Part shown: positions 34,472-43,161 of the stretch, piece after piece
Position numbering within the stretch: position 1 is the stretch's first letter
Layout: every line of letters starts with the position of its first letter
Source: CAILZL01 sp050248275
Lineage (GTDB): Bacteria; Pseudomonadota; Gammaproteobacteria; Steroidobacterales; Steroidobacteraceae
Length of the DNA: 64,000 nucleotides
Assembly (NCBI GenBank): GCA_050248275.1
Contig: JBFWSR010000001.1
Span: 1-64,000 of the forward strand
Direction: 5' to 3'
The notes under the pieces: model-generated
Databases searched by the model: none
Told to the model about the DNA's origin: nothing
The model's input: only the letters and a program-made list of their open reading frames with translations
Translations under genes and position numbers: made by a program

Positions 34472-36733
34472 ATGAATCCCGCCCTCCGGAATCGGATCAT
34501 CGACGATACGCAGGTGCAGAAAGCAATGGCGCATGCCTTGAATGAAACACCAACGGTTTCACGCCGCTGGTTTCTAAAACTCGCCGGGGTATCCGGTGGC
34601 GGACTGGCATTGGCGTTTTATTTTGGCGATCAGGCACAGGCACAGAGTGCGCCGACTGCATTTGCACCCAATGCCTTTGTGCAGATCGACAACGATGGTT
34701 CGATCCTGATCTATTCCAAGGGCCCGGAGATTGGTCAGGGGATCAAGACCGCATTTGCCCTGATCATTGCCGAAGAACTGGATGCCGATTGGCAACGGGT
34801 GCACGTTGAGCAGGCACCGATCAATCCGGCGGTATATGGCCGTCAGGGCGCCGGCGGCTCCACGTCGATTCCCTCCAACTGGGATCAATTGCGACAGGCA
34901 GGCGCCGTGGCGCGCGCCATGTTGGTCAGCGCCGCGGCACGCGAATGGCAGATACCAGAAGCCGAGTGCCGCAGCAGCAACAGCACGGTGATCTGCAAGG
35001 ATGGCCGCACGCTCGGTTATGGCGCGCTGGCCGGCAAGGCTGCGGCATTGCCGGTACCGGATGCGAAATTGGTCAGGCTCAAGGAACGCAGCCAGTATCA
35101 ATTGTTCGGCAAGCGTTACGGCGGCGTGGACAATCTCAAGGTAGTCACGGGGCAACCGCTATTCGGCATCGACACGGTGTTGCCCAACATGTTGTATGCC
35201 GCTTACGAAAAGTGTCCGGCGTTCGGGGGCAAGGTGCAGTCGGCCAATCTGGACGCCATCAAGCAACTGCCCGGCGTCAAGGATGCCTTTGTCGTTGCCG
35301 GCACGGGCCTGGCCACCGAAGTCATGCCCGGCGTAGCCATCATCGCCACCTCAACCTGGGCGGCATTCAATGCCAAGCGGCAGCTGCAGATCGTCTGGGA
35401 TGAAAGCACCGCGTCCAAAGACAGCTGGAATGACTTTGTCACACAGGCAAAGAGTCTGGCCACGCACAACGGCAAAGAAACGCTGCGCAACGCCGGCGAC
35501 GTTGATCAGATTTTTGCCAGTGCTCAAAAGCAAGTCGAAGCGTTTTACAGCTATCCATTTGCCGCACACGCCACGCTGGAGCCACAGAACTGCACGGCCT
35601 GGTATCGCGAGGGCGGCATCGAAATCTGGGCGCCTTCGCAGCAGGCTGATCAAAGTATTCAACAGGTCGCCAGACTGCTGAACCTGTCAGCCGACCGGAT
35701 TACTGTGCACCAGACACGCGTGGGCGGTGGCTTTGGCCGCCGCTTGCTCAACGACTATGTCTGCGAAGTGGCCATCATTGCCAGAGAAGTCGCCAAACGC
35801 GTCGATGCGCCGGTCAAACTGACCTGGACCCGCGAAGATGACATGACCCATGACCTGTATCGTGTCGGTGGTTTTCATGCTTTCAAGGGTGCGGTCGATG
35901 CGCAGGGCAAGCTGGCGGCGTGGCAGGACCACTTCATCAGCTTCACGGCCGATGGCCAGAAACCCGTTTCGGGCGGCAACATCGAAGCCGAAGAATTCCC
36001 TGGCCAATTGCTCCCCCACTTCCGGCTCACACAAACGCTGTTGAATTCCGGCACACCCACGGGTCCATTGCGCGCGCCGCGTTCGAACGCCATTGCCTTT
36101 GCCGTGCAATGTTTTTTGCATGAGCTGGCCGTGGCATCAAAGCGCGATCATGTGGAGTTCCTGCTGGAGATCATGGGCGAACCGCGCTGGCTGAATCCGG
36201 GCAATATCCGTGCGCTCAATACCGGTCGCGCAGCCGCCGTTATCAAACTGGCTGCGGAAAAGTCTGGCTGGGGCAGCGCCTTGCCCAAAGGCCGGGGGCT
36301 GGGCCTGGCATTTCATTTCAGTCATGCCGGCCATGTAGCCGAGGTGGCTGAAGTGAGCGTGGACCGCAACAGGAAACTCACATTGCACAAAGTTACGGTG
36401 GTTTCCGATGTGGGGCCGATCATCAACCTGAGCGGCGCCGAAGCACAGGCACAGGGGGCGGTGACCGATGGTTTCAGCCTGATGTTTGCGCAGCAGATCA
36501 TCATGGACAAGGGTCGGGTGCAGCAACAGAACTTCAATCAATACAGCCTGCTGCGCATGCCGCATGCACCGCAGGTGGAGGTGCATTTCATTCAGAGTGA
36601 CTACAACCCCACCGGCCTGGGTGAACCCACCCTGCCGCCACTGGCGCCCGCCGTGTGCAATGCCATTTTTGCCGCTACTGGCGAGCGGGTGCGCTCACTG
36701 CCGCTGAGCCAGCATGGTTTCAGGCTGGCTTAG
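34472..36733 (+). CDS. Molybdenum hydroxylase large subunit, isoquinoline 1-oxidoreductase beta (IorB)-like, Tat-exported
   Basis: 753 residues from ATG 34472 (GAGGAA eight bases upstream). Twin-arginine signal SRRWFLKLAGVSGGGLALAF at about 30-50. Xanthine-dehydrogenase-family molybdopterin-binding folds follow: ILIYSKGPEIGQGIKTAFAL, GRQGAGGSTSIPSNWDQLRQ, FGRRYGG-like FGKRYGGVDNLKVVTGQPLF, VGGGFGRRLLNDYVCEVA and the end GLGEPTLPPLAPAVCNAIFA with the catalytic Glu. Expected to hydroxylate aromatic heterocycles or oxidise aldehydes in the periplasm. The small [2Fe-2S] subunit that normally accompanies it is not adjacent. Confidence 0.92.
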   Translation: MNPALRNRIIDDTQVQKAMAHALNETPTVSRRWFLKLAGVSGGGLALAFYFGDQAQAQSAPTAFAPNAFVQIDNDGSILIYSKGPEIGQGIKTAFALIIAEELDADWQRVHVEQAPINPAVYGRQGAGGSTSIPSNWDQLRQAGAVARAMLVSAAAREWQIPEAECRSSNSTVICKDGRTLGYGALAGKAAALPVPDAKLVRLKERSQYQLFGKRYGGVDNLKVVTGQPLFGIDTVLPNMLYAAYEKCPAFGGKVQSANLDAIKQLPGVKDAFVVAGTGLATEVMPGVAIIATSTWAAFNAKRQLQIVWDESTASKDSWNDFVTQAKSLATHNGKETLRNAGDVDQIFASAQKQVEAFYSYPFAAHATLEPQNCTAWYREGGIEIWAPSQQADQSIQQVARLLNLSADRITVHQTRVGGGFGRRLLNDYVCEVAIIAREVAKRVDAPVKLTWTREDDMTHDLYRVGGFHAFKGAVDAQGKLAAWQDHFISFTADGQKPVSGGNIEAEEFPGQLLPHFRLTQTLLNSGTPTGPLRAPRSNAIAFAVQCFLHELAVASKRDHVEFLLEIMGEPRWLNPGNIRALNTGRAAAVIKLAAEKSGWGSALPKGRGLGLAFHFSHAGHVAEVAEVSVDRNRKLTLHKVTVVSDVGPIINLSGAEAQAQGAVTDGFSLMFAQQIIMDKGRVQQQNFNQYSLLRMPHAPQVEVHFIQSDYNPTGLGEPTLPPLAPAVCNAIFAATGERVRSLPLSQHGFRLA

Positions 36734-36754
36734 TGTGGGGCATCAAACAGGGGA

Positions 36755-36794
36755 TCAGTCAGAGTGTCAGGCTGAAGCCTGACACTCTGACTGA
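36755..36794. repeat. Perfect 19-bp-arm palindrome
   Basis: Left arm 36755-36773 (TCAGTCAGAGTGTCAGGCT) and right arm 36776-36794 are exact reverse complements around a 2-base loop GA. No T-tract, so not a classical terminator, though it lies 21 bases after the molybdenum hydroxylase stop. The 2-base loop is the same as in the REP palindromes at 31151. Confidence 0.85.
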
Positions 36795-36840
36795 TGATGT
36801 TGAGCTAAAGCCCAACCTGCAATCGAACCCGGAGATGGAA

Positions 36841-36918
36841 ATGGTCAGCCCCTGTCGGTATTGTGGCGCAAGTTACGGCCAGCCCTGTCACCATGCCTCA
36901 ATATCTCGGCACCACTGA
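36841..36918 (+). CDS. Cys/His-rich 25-codon ORF overlapping the hemH start
   Basis: ATG 36841 is six bases after GGAG (36831-36834) and opens a 25-codon frame whose core is PCRYCGASYGQPCHHA and whose end is SRHH, so three Cys and four His in 25 residues. It stops at TGA 36916-36918, 26 bases inside hemH. hemH has no ribosome site of its own. Possible leader peptide for translational coupling, or a remnant of a small zinc-finger gene; coding status is unproven. Confidence 0.35.
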   Translation: MVSPCRYCGASYGQPCHHASISRHH

Positions 36919-37972
36919 TTACGACCATCGCACTCCCGAACGCCTGGGCATCCTGTTGGTGAATCTTGGCACGCCTGCGGCGCCGACCACGGCGGCGGTG
37001 CGTCGTTATCTAAAACAGTTTCTCTCCGACCCGCGCGTCATCGAATATCCACGCTGGCTGTGGTGGCTGATTCTGAATGGCGTGATCCTGCGCATCCGTC
37101 CCGCCAGAAGCGCGCATGCCTATCAACAGATATGGACCGAACAAGGCTCACCGCTGTTGATCAATTCGCAACAGCTGGCTGGCAGGCTTCACGAACAACT
37201 GCGCGCCCAATTGCATCAGGATGTGCAGGTGGCGCTGGCCATGACCTATGGCGAACCCTCCATCAGCCAGGCTTTGCAGCAACTGCATGACGCCAATGTG
37301 CGCAAGCTGCTCGTGCTGCCGCTGTATCCGCAATACTCCGGGAGCACTACAGGTTCAGTATTCGATGCGGTAACGCGGGCCTTGCAAACCTGGCGCTGGC
37401 TGCCGGAACTGCGCTTCATCACGCAGTATCACGACCATGCTGCCTACATCGCGGCGCTGGCAGACTCTATCAGCCATCACTGGCGCACTCATGGAAAAAA
37501 CCATCTGCTGTTTTCATTTCATGGCCTGCCAAAACGTTACCTGCTGAATGGCGACCCTTATCACTGCCAGTGTTTCAAGACCGCGCGTCTGGTGGCGGAC
37601 ACACTGCAACTGCAACCGAACGAATGGAGCGTCAGTTTCCAGTCGCGTGTGGGCCGCGAAGAATGGCTGCGACCTTACACCGATGAACTGCTGAACCAGT
37701 ACGCCAGACAAGGACCGCGACGCATCACGGTGGCTTGCCCCGGCTTTGCCAGCGATTGTCTGGAAACGCTGGAGGAAATCGCGCTGCGCAATCGCGAAGA
37801 CTTCCTGAAAGCAGGTGGTGAACAGTTCGACTACGTGCCAGCGCTGAATGCGGCCGATAGCCACGTGCAAGCGCTGCTGGATGTGATCAAAGAACACAGC
37901 CAGGGCTGGCTGCCGAATGCTGATCACAATCAGACCCAGGCACTGGCCATGCAGCGCGGAGCACCGTGTTAA
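36893..37972 (+). CDS. hemH: Ferrochelatase
   Basis: 359 residues from ATG 36893, the start that fits the family (MPQYLGTTDYDHRTPERLGI); no ribosome site is visible in front of it. Inserts Fe2+ into protoporphyrin IX at the inner membrane. Family blocks: GILLVNLGTPAAPTTAAVRR, LYPQYSGSTTGSVFDAV, LLFSFHGLPKRYLLNGDPYH with the metal-site His, and VACPGFASDCLETLEEIALR with the conserved Glu. Ends with 7-base overlap of the VOC gene. Third heme gene in the window after hemF and hemB. Confidence 0.96.
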   Translation: MPQYLGTTDYDHRTPERLGILLVNLGTPAAPTTAAVRRYLKQFLSDPRVIEYPRWLWWLILNGVILRIRPARSAHAYQQIWTEQGSPLLINSQQLAGRLHEQLRAQLHQDVQVALAMTYGEPSISQALQQLHDANVRKLLVLPLYPQYSGSTTGSVFDAVTRALQTWRWLPELRFITQYHDHAAYIAALADSISHHWRTHGKNHLLFSFHGLPKRYLLNGDPYHCQCFKTARLVADTLQLQPNEWSVSFQSRVGREEWLRPYTDELLNQYARQGPRRITVACPGFASDCLETLEEIALRNREDFLKAGGEQFDYVPALNAADSHVQALLDVIKEHSQGWLPNADHNQTQALAMQRGAPC

Positions 37973-38697
37973 TCATGCTGGGACGATTCCTGGAAATCGG
38001 TATTTACGCTCCGGAAATTCTGGAATCGATCGCCTTCTATGAAGCGCTGGGTTTTCAACAGGTCGCCACCAATGAAACCTGGTTGCATCCTTATGCAGTG
38101 CTGACTGACGGCCGCCTGTTTCTCGGCCTGCATCAACAGGCCGGCAAATCGCCCGCGCTGTGTTTCGTACAGGCGGATCTGGCACAGCATGCAGCACAAC
38201 TGCGTCAACTCGGTATGATCTTTGATCGCGAGCATCTGAGTGGCGACAGCTTTAATGAACTGAGTTTTCACGACCCGAATGGCCAGCACATCCGGCTGCT
38301 GGAAGCACGCACCTTTTCACCACCGGACATCGACGCCTGTTTCAGCTCCAGCTGTGGCTACTTCGCCGAATACGGCATACCGGTACGCGAATTCGAAAAC
38401 ACACGCGTTTTCTGGGAACGGCTGGGGTTCATTGCCATGGATGAAGAAACCCAGCCGTTCAATCGATTGTCTCTGACCAGTAATCATCTGAATCTCGGCC
38501 TGCATCGCAGCCGCGCACTGCGTCAGCCGTTACTGGTATTTGAAGACGACGAAATGCGCGAACGCCTCACGCACCTCAAGGAACAGGGCTTCGAACTGAG
38601 CGATGAAATGCCAGATTCGCTGGATGAACACAGCAATGCGGTGTTAATCGCACCGGAAGGAACACGGCTGTTGTTGATGCAGGCAACCGATCATTAA
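37966..38697 (+). CDS. Two-module VOC family protein
   Basis: 243 residues from GTG 37966 (overlapping hemH by 7; ATG 37975 is an alternative). Two glyoxalase-type modules: about 1-115 (FLEIGIYAPEILESIAFYEA ... NELSFHDPNGQHIRLLEA) and 125-240 (YGIPVREFENTRVFWERLGF ... NAVLIAPEGTRLLLMQA). Metal ligands and substrate cannot be assigned. Cytoplasmic. Translational overlap with hemH suggests co-expression, but no heme link is known for this family. Confidence 0.85.
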   Translation: MLIMLGRFLEIGIYAPEILESIAFYEALGFQQVATNETWLHPYAVLTDGRLFLGLHQQAGKSPALCFVQADLAQHAAQLRQLGMIFDREHLSGDSFNELSFHDPNGQHIRLLEARTFSPPDIDACFSSSCGYFAEYGIPVREFENTRVFWERLGFIAMDEETQPFNRLSLTSNHLNLGLHRSRALRQPLLVFEDDEMRERLTHLKEQGFELSDEMPDSLDEHSNAVLIAPEGTRLLLMQATDH

Positions 38698-38848
38698 GGA
38701 ACCTTAATTACGGTCATGCCCTTCAGGTAGCCATTGAGCGTGACGCAGTACCGATTTACCGTATGGGGGCCAATCCATTGTGATCCGCCTCAAGCTACCT
38801 TTCCACCCGCCGTTATAAAGTGAATACATTGTTTCTACGGATTGATCC

Positions 38849-39337
38849 ATGCATTCATGCGCCTCAAAACGAAGCATCTTTAGCAGGCGCGTCACACCTG
38901 GCTTTACGCTGATTGAACTGCTGCTGACGATCGTGATCGCCAGCGTGCTGGCCATGATTGCGATTCCGTCGTATCAGAAATACATTGTTCGAGCTAAAAC
39001 CTCCCAAGCCATCGCGGATATTTCCAGGATAAAACTGGGAATTGACAGGTACCGGTTGAATCAGAACGACGGCCTGCCCGCATCGCTTGCAGACATCGGC
39101 TACGGCACGCTTACGGATCCCTGGGGTCACAACTACGTCTACTTGAATTTTTCCACCGTGCACGGCAACGGCCAGAAACGCAAAGACCGCAATCTGGTGC
39201 CTATCAACACTGAGTTTGACCTGTACAGCAAGGGACCAGACGGTAACAGCGCAAGTCCATTAACGGCTGCCATGAGCAGAGACGACATCATCATGGCCAA
39301 CGATGGCGGCTATGTTGGCAAAGCCAGTGATTACTAG
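38849..39337 (+). CDS. GspG-like type II secretion/type IV pseudopilin
   Basis: 162 residues. Prepilin peptidase site G-FTLIEL at about residues 18-19 (TPGFTLIELLLTIVIAS) followed by a 20-residue hydrophobic helix. The C-terminal part carries GspG features: LADIGYGTLTDPWGHNYVYL, NTEFDLYSKGPDGN and DDIIMANDGGYVGK, the last resembling the calcium-binding loop. It stands alone, without gspD-M, so it may feed a secretion machine encoded elsewhere. The stop is 3 bases before the GGDEF-EAL gene. Confidence 0.88.
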   Translation: MHSCASKRSIFSRRVTPGFTLIELLLTIVIASVLAMIAIPSYQKYIVRAKTSQAIADISRIKLGIDRYRLNQNDGLPASLADIGYGTLTDPWGHNYVYLNFSTVHGNGQKRKDRNLVPINTEFDLYSKGPDGNSASPLTAAMSRDDIIMANDGGYVGKASDY

Positions 39338-39340
39338 CCC

Positions 39341-42172
39341 ATGACCAATCTGAATTTCAGTTTTTGGCGGCGAATGGCAGACGCGTTGCGGCAAAAAACT
39401 CCCGCCTGTCTGACTTGCATCGCCGGCGGGCTGGCGCGCCGCACCTTCCTTATGTTCGTGCTGTGCGCCATGCTGCCTTTGACATTGACCGGCCTGATTA
39501 CCGTCAAGGAAACCGCAGCCCAGCTCGCCGAACAAACAATCAGAAATCTCGGCACGGCCGCCAAGGACTATTCTCTGCAATTGTTTGAGCGCCTGTCGCT
39601 AGCCCAGCATGTATTGATCAATGCACAACTGCAAGATACAGGACTGTTGACGAACACATCAATTGGTGACGACTACAATCAATATTTCGATGCCATCGAG
39701 TTGATCGATGCAACAACCCATGAGCTATTGAGCGGCAATCCACAGCGCATGCCGCATAACATTGACCCCGCAACCATCAGCCAAAAACAGGGTTTGTGGA
39801 TTCATAAGGATCAAAACGGCATCTTTACGGTCTATCTGGCACATCGCCCGCAGCAGGGAGCCGGACTGTCGCCGCTTATTGTTGCCGCCCTGAACCATGA
39901 CTATTTGTGGCAGCCGACCAAACAATCCGGATTATATGAACTATGCGTAAAAGATTCGCAGGGAACAACGCTCTACTGCGCTGAAGCAGACGGCAGCGGT
40001 ACAGACATCGATGCCAAGCCTGAATACCTATCCAGCGGTTGGTCATTGTTCCTGAATGCCGGCTTTGGCGTCAGCGACTGGAATATATCGGCGCGACAAC
40101 TTGAATCCGTCGCCCTCGCTTCTGTCGTGTCGTATAAACGTACTCTTCTCAGTGCAATTTCCTTGACACTGGCATTCGTGGCATTGCTCAGTTCGATTAC
40201 GATCCGCCGCAGTCACCGGCCGTTGGAACAAATGATTGCAGCCACCCGCCAGATTGCCGATGGACAATTCGACCAGTCCCTGGACGTAAACAGTGGCGAT
40301 GAATATGAGGAGCTGGCACAAGCGTTCAACTCGATGGGTTCACAGTTGAGCAGGCAGTTTCGTACCCTGTCTGCGCTGAGTGAAATTGACCGTCACATTC
40401 TGGCTTCTCCCAACCTGGAACCTGTCCTTGAAACCATGCTGGTTCGTACACGCGGTATTCTGACCTGCAACCTGGCAGCCATTGCCTTGTTCGACACGGA
40501 AACAGAAACCCTGGGCCGACTGTACGTTATTGATGAGAACAACACCGGCGCACCGACACTGAACCGGATGAAACTGATATCCGCCAACCTGCTGCACAAC
40601 GGATCTGACTGGGATGGCTATATCATTCACAGTCATGACGCCGGCTCGGCAGTGCTACAGCCGGTATGGCGCCAGAATGTGCAGAAGTGCCTGCTGATGC
40701 CGGTCAACACCAAAACCAGAATGCGCGCCATGATCATCATGGGCTATGGCGCTGGACAAACAATAGAAATGGAACAACGGCAAGTGGCGCGCGACCTGAC
40801 CGACCGTCTGGCCGTGGCGCTGACCAGCGTTGAGCGCGAACAAACCCTGTTTCATCAAGCTCATTACGACAGCCTGACGCTACTCCCGAATCGATTGCTA
40901 TTCAAAGATCGTCTGGAACCGGAAATCGCGCTTGCGCGACGCGATTCAAGCGGTCTGGCGCTGCTGTTTCTTGACCTGGACCGCTACAAAAACATTAACG
41001 ACTCTCTCGGTCATAGCGTCGGCGACCACCTGTTGCAGATGGCTGCCACACGTTTCAAAACACATCTTCGTGAAGTCGACACCATTGCCCGTTTGGGTGG
41101 CGATGAGTTCACCATCATAGTCCCGCAAGTCAATCAAGTCTCGGATCTGTCAAAACTCTGCGAACGCATTCTGCACAGCCTGAAACAGCCCTTTGTAATT
41201 GATGGTCACGAACACATTATCGGCACTTCCATTGGCATCGCCATATATCCTCATAGCGGCACCAATGCAGAGGAATTGCTGCGCAATGCCGATACGGCAA
41301 TGTATCGTGCCAAGGAAGTCGCACGCGGCAGCTATGCTTTCTACGAAGAAAAGATGAATCAGGAACTCAAGGAGCGCATTCAACTGGAGAAGCAACTCAG
41401 ACAGGCACTGGCACAAGAAGAGCTGACGCTTTACTTCCAGCCGCAGATCGACCTCGCTTCCGGGAAAATTATCGGTGCCGAAGCGCTGTTACGCTGGCAG
41501 CATCCAGACCATGGCATGATCAGTCCTGAACGATTCATTCCCATTGCGGAAGAAACGGGTTTGATTGTTCCCATGGGGGATTGGGTCATGCGCAGGGCTT
41601 GTGCGGAATTCAATAACTGGCGCGCACAAGGACTGATGTTGAAATCCATTTCGGTGAACGTCGCGGTGCCGCAACTGCACTCTCCGGAATTTGTCGAAAA
41701 AGTGACAGCGCTTCTGGACAGCTATCAACTTAAACCAGGCACGCTGGAACTGGAAGTCACCGAAAGCACGCTCGCCACAGACATGGACAAAACAATCGAA
41801 ATTCTCACGCAACTAAGCAACAGTGGAGTGCGTCTTGCGATTGACGACTTTGGTACGGGCTACTCCTCACTCAGCTACCTGCAACGCCTGCCCATTGATG
41901 TGTTGAAAATCGACCGCGCCTTCATGCCGCAAAAATTCGACGGTAAGGATCAGGTGATTTGCGATGCCGTGCTGGCATTGGCGCACGCATTGAACAAAAC
42001 CGTGATCGCCGAAGGCGTGGAGAATGCTGAGCAGATGCTGTACTTGCAGCATCATGGCTGCCAGATCGGTCAGGGTTATTTCTTTGGCCGCCCAGTTACC
42101 AGCGAAGAATTTTCCGGCCGGTTGCTCAGCCATCAAACACAAGTCCGGACTCAGGACTCGATGGCGCTATAG
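39341..42172 (+). CDS. Membrane GGDEF-EAL protein (c-di-GMP cyclase/phosphodiesterase)
   Basis: 943 residues. Membrane segment about 30-55 (FLMFVLCAMLPLTLTGLITV), periplasmic sensor (about 55-265), second segment (LLSAISLTLAFVALLSSITI), HAMP, a GAF-like part (SPNLEPVLETMLVRTRGILT), GGDEF with intact RLGGDEFTIIV, and EAL with intact IGAEALLRWQHPDHG, DDFGTGYSSLSYLQRLPID and EGVENAEQ. Both sites look active. No ribosome site precedes the ATG, which lies 3 bases after the pseudopilin stop, so translation is probably coupled. Confidence 0.95.
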   Translation: MTNLNFSFWRRMADALRQKTPACLTCIAGGLARRTFLMFVLCAMLPLTLTGLITVKETAAQLAEQTIRNLGTAAKDYSLQLFERLSLAQHVLINAQLQDTGLLTNTSIGDDYNQYFDAIELIDATTHELLSGNPQRMPHNIDPATISQKQGLWIHKDQNGIFTVYLAHRPQQGAGLSPLIVAALNHDYLWQPTKQSGLYELCVKDSQGTTLYCAEADGSGTDIDAKPEYLSSGWSLFLNAGFGVSDWNISARQLESVALASVVSYKRTLLSAISLTLAFVALLSSITIRRSHRPLEQMIAATRQIADGQFDQSLDVNSGDEYEELAQAFNSMGSQLSRQFRTLSALSEIDRHILASPNLEPVLETMLVRTRGILTCNLAAIALFDTETETLGRLYVIDENNTGAPTLNRMKLISANLLHNGSDWDGYIIHSHDAGSAVLQPVWRQNVQKCLLMPVNTKTRMRAMIIMGYGAGQTIEMEQRQVARDLTDRLAVALTSVEREQTLFHQAHYDSLTLLPNRLLFKDRLEPEIALARRDSSGLALLFLDLDRYKNINDSLGHSVGDHLLQMAATRFKTHLREVDTIARLGGDEFTIIVPQVNQVSDLSKLCERILHSLKQPFVIDGHEHIIGTSIGIAIYPHSGTNAEELLRNADTAMYRAKEVARGSYAFYEEKMNQELKERIQLEKQLRQALAQEELTLYFQPQIDLASGKIIGAEALLRWQHPDHGMISPERFIPIAEETGLIVPMGDWVMRRACAEFNNWRAQGLMLKSISVNVAVPQLHSPEFVEKVTALLDSYQLKPGTLELEVTESTLATDMDKTIEILTQLSNSGVRLAIDDFGTGYSSLSYLQRLPIDVLKIDRAFMPQKFDGKDQVICDAVLALAHALNKTVIAEGVENAEQMLYLQHHGCQIGQGYFFGRPVTSEEFSGRLLSHQTQVRTQDSMAL

Positions 42173-42404
42173 TCGTGTTGTCAGTAATGCTCTCTTGAGC
42201 ATGCACCTGCACAGTGCCCCTACTCGGTCATGTCGATCCCGCAACATATGTCTTAATCTCCGTGCCCAGACATGGCCTGATCTCTTTCTACGAAGGTTTG
42301 CGATGGCGATGGGCAGCTCATGCTCCATACGATACCAGACGGCTTCCGGCCTGCACTGCGACTCATCCGGAGCGTCAGTCTAAAGCGATATATATGATCG
42401 AAGG

Positions 42405-43139
42405 TTAGTGGACAGGCAACGCCACCAGATCGAACTTGATGGCCAGTTGGTCCTGCACCTGTAATGCCCCCATCAGCACGCTGAAGGGCTTGATGCCGAA
42501 TTCGGTGAGCCGGACATCAAACTGACCTGACGCACGCAGTAATTGAGGCGTTGCAGCCACATTCACCGGAACGGCCAGCTCGCGCACCTGATCCTTGATA
42601 ACGACTTGCACGCGAACCTCGGGCGTCTCGCGGGTGCCCTCGATGCTGAGTGAGCGCAGGCGGATGATTGGGTACTGTTCGCCATCCAGCTGTTCCGGCT
42701 TGAGCATGTTGCGCCGGGTGCCTGCGCGATCTTCGTCAGGCACTGCCGGCGGAAAATCGGCGCCTTCCGTGATGCGCGCTTGCGGATCATCGACGATCAG
42801 CTCATTGACCGGCAACAGCAGACTGAAACCCGACCGAGACAATGAATCGTGCAGCCACACATAACCGGACAGCGTCCCGGAACTCAGCACGTGGTTGTGC
42901 CCCAACTGCGCCAGGCGACCGGCGCGATATACCAGGATGTGCAACTGTGACTGTTCGGGGGCGATGCGATAAAGGCGCGCGCCCTTGAGATCGGCAGGAT
43001 AGTCGGCAGCCTCGCTAACAACCGCCGTAACGGGCGCAGGCATCTGCTTGACCGCAGGCGCGCAACTGTTGAGCGCCCACACACAAAGCAGGCATAACAG
43101 GCTGCGGCGCAAGATTTGAAACATGCTTCGCTGATTCAT
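42405..43139 (-). CDS. YceI-domain lipoprotein
   Basis: 244 residues. Signal peptide RRSLLCLLCVWALNSCAPAV with a lipobox-like LNSC (Cys26), so probably an outer-membrane or periplasmic lipoprotein. The YceI-like lipocalin barrel spans about 55-240: ARLYRIAPEQSQLHILVYRA, LAQLGHNHVLSSGTLSGYVW, ASGQFDVRLTEFGIKPFSVL and LQVQDQLAIKFDLVAL. The family binds isoprenoid-like lipids. It is followed on the same strand, 22 bases upstream, by the 5' nuclease gene (43162), so the two may be co-transcribed. Confidence 0.86.
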   Translation of the reverse strand: MNQRSMFQILRRSLLCLLCVWALNSCAPAVKQMPAPVTAVVSEAADYPADLKGARLYRIAPEQSQLHILVYRAGRLAQLGHNHVLSSGTLSGYVWLHDSLSRSGFSLLLPVNELIVDDPQARITEGADFPPAVPDEDRAGTRRNMLKPEQLDGEQYPIIRLRSLSIEGTRETPEVRVQVVIKDQVRELAVPVNVAATPQLLRASGQFDVRLTEFGIKPFSVLMGALQVQDQLAIKFDLVALPVH

Positions 43140-43161
43140 GTACCGCTTGCTTCCCTTATGA

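Noticed and set aside
42173..42404. Possible small gene or RNA after the GGDEF-EAL gene
   Set aside because: Only a 6-bp hairpin at 42187-42202 without a T-tract and an uncodon-like frame; nothing supported.
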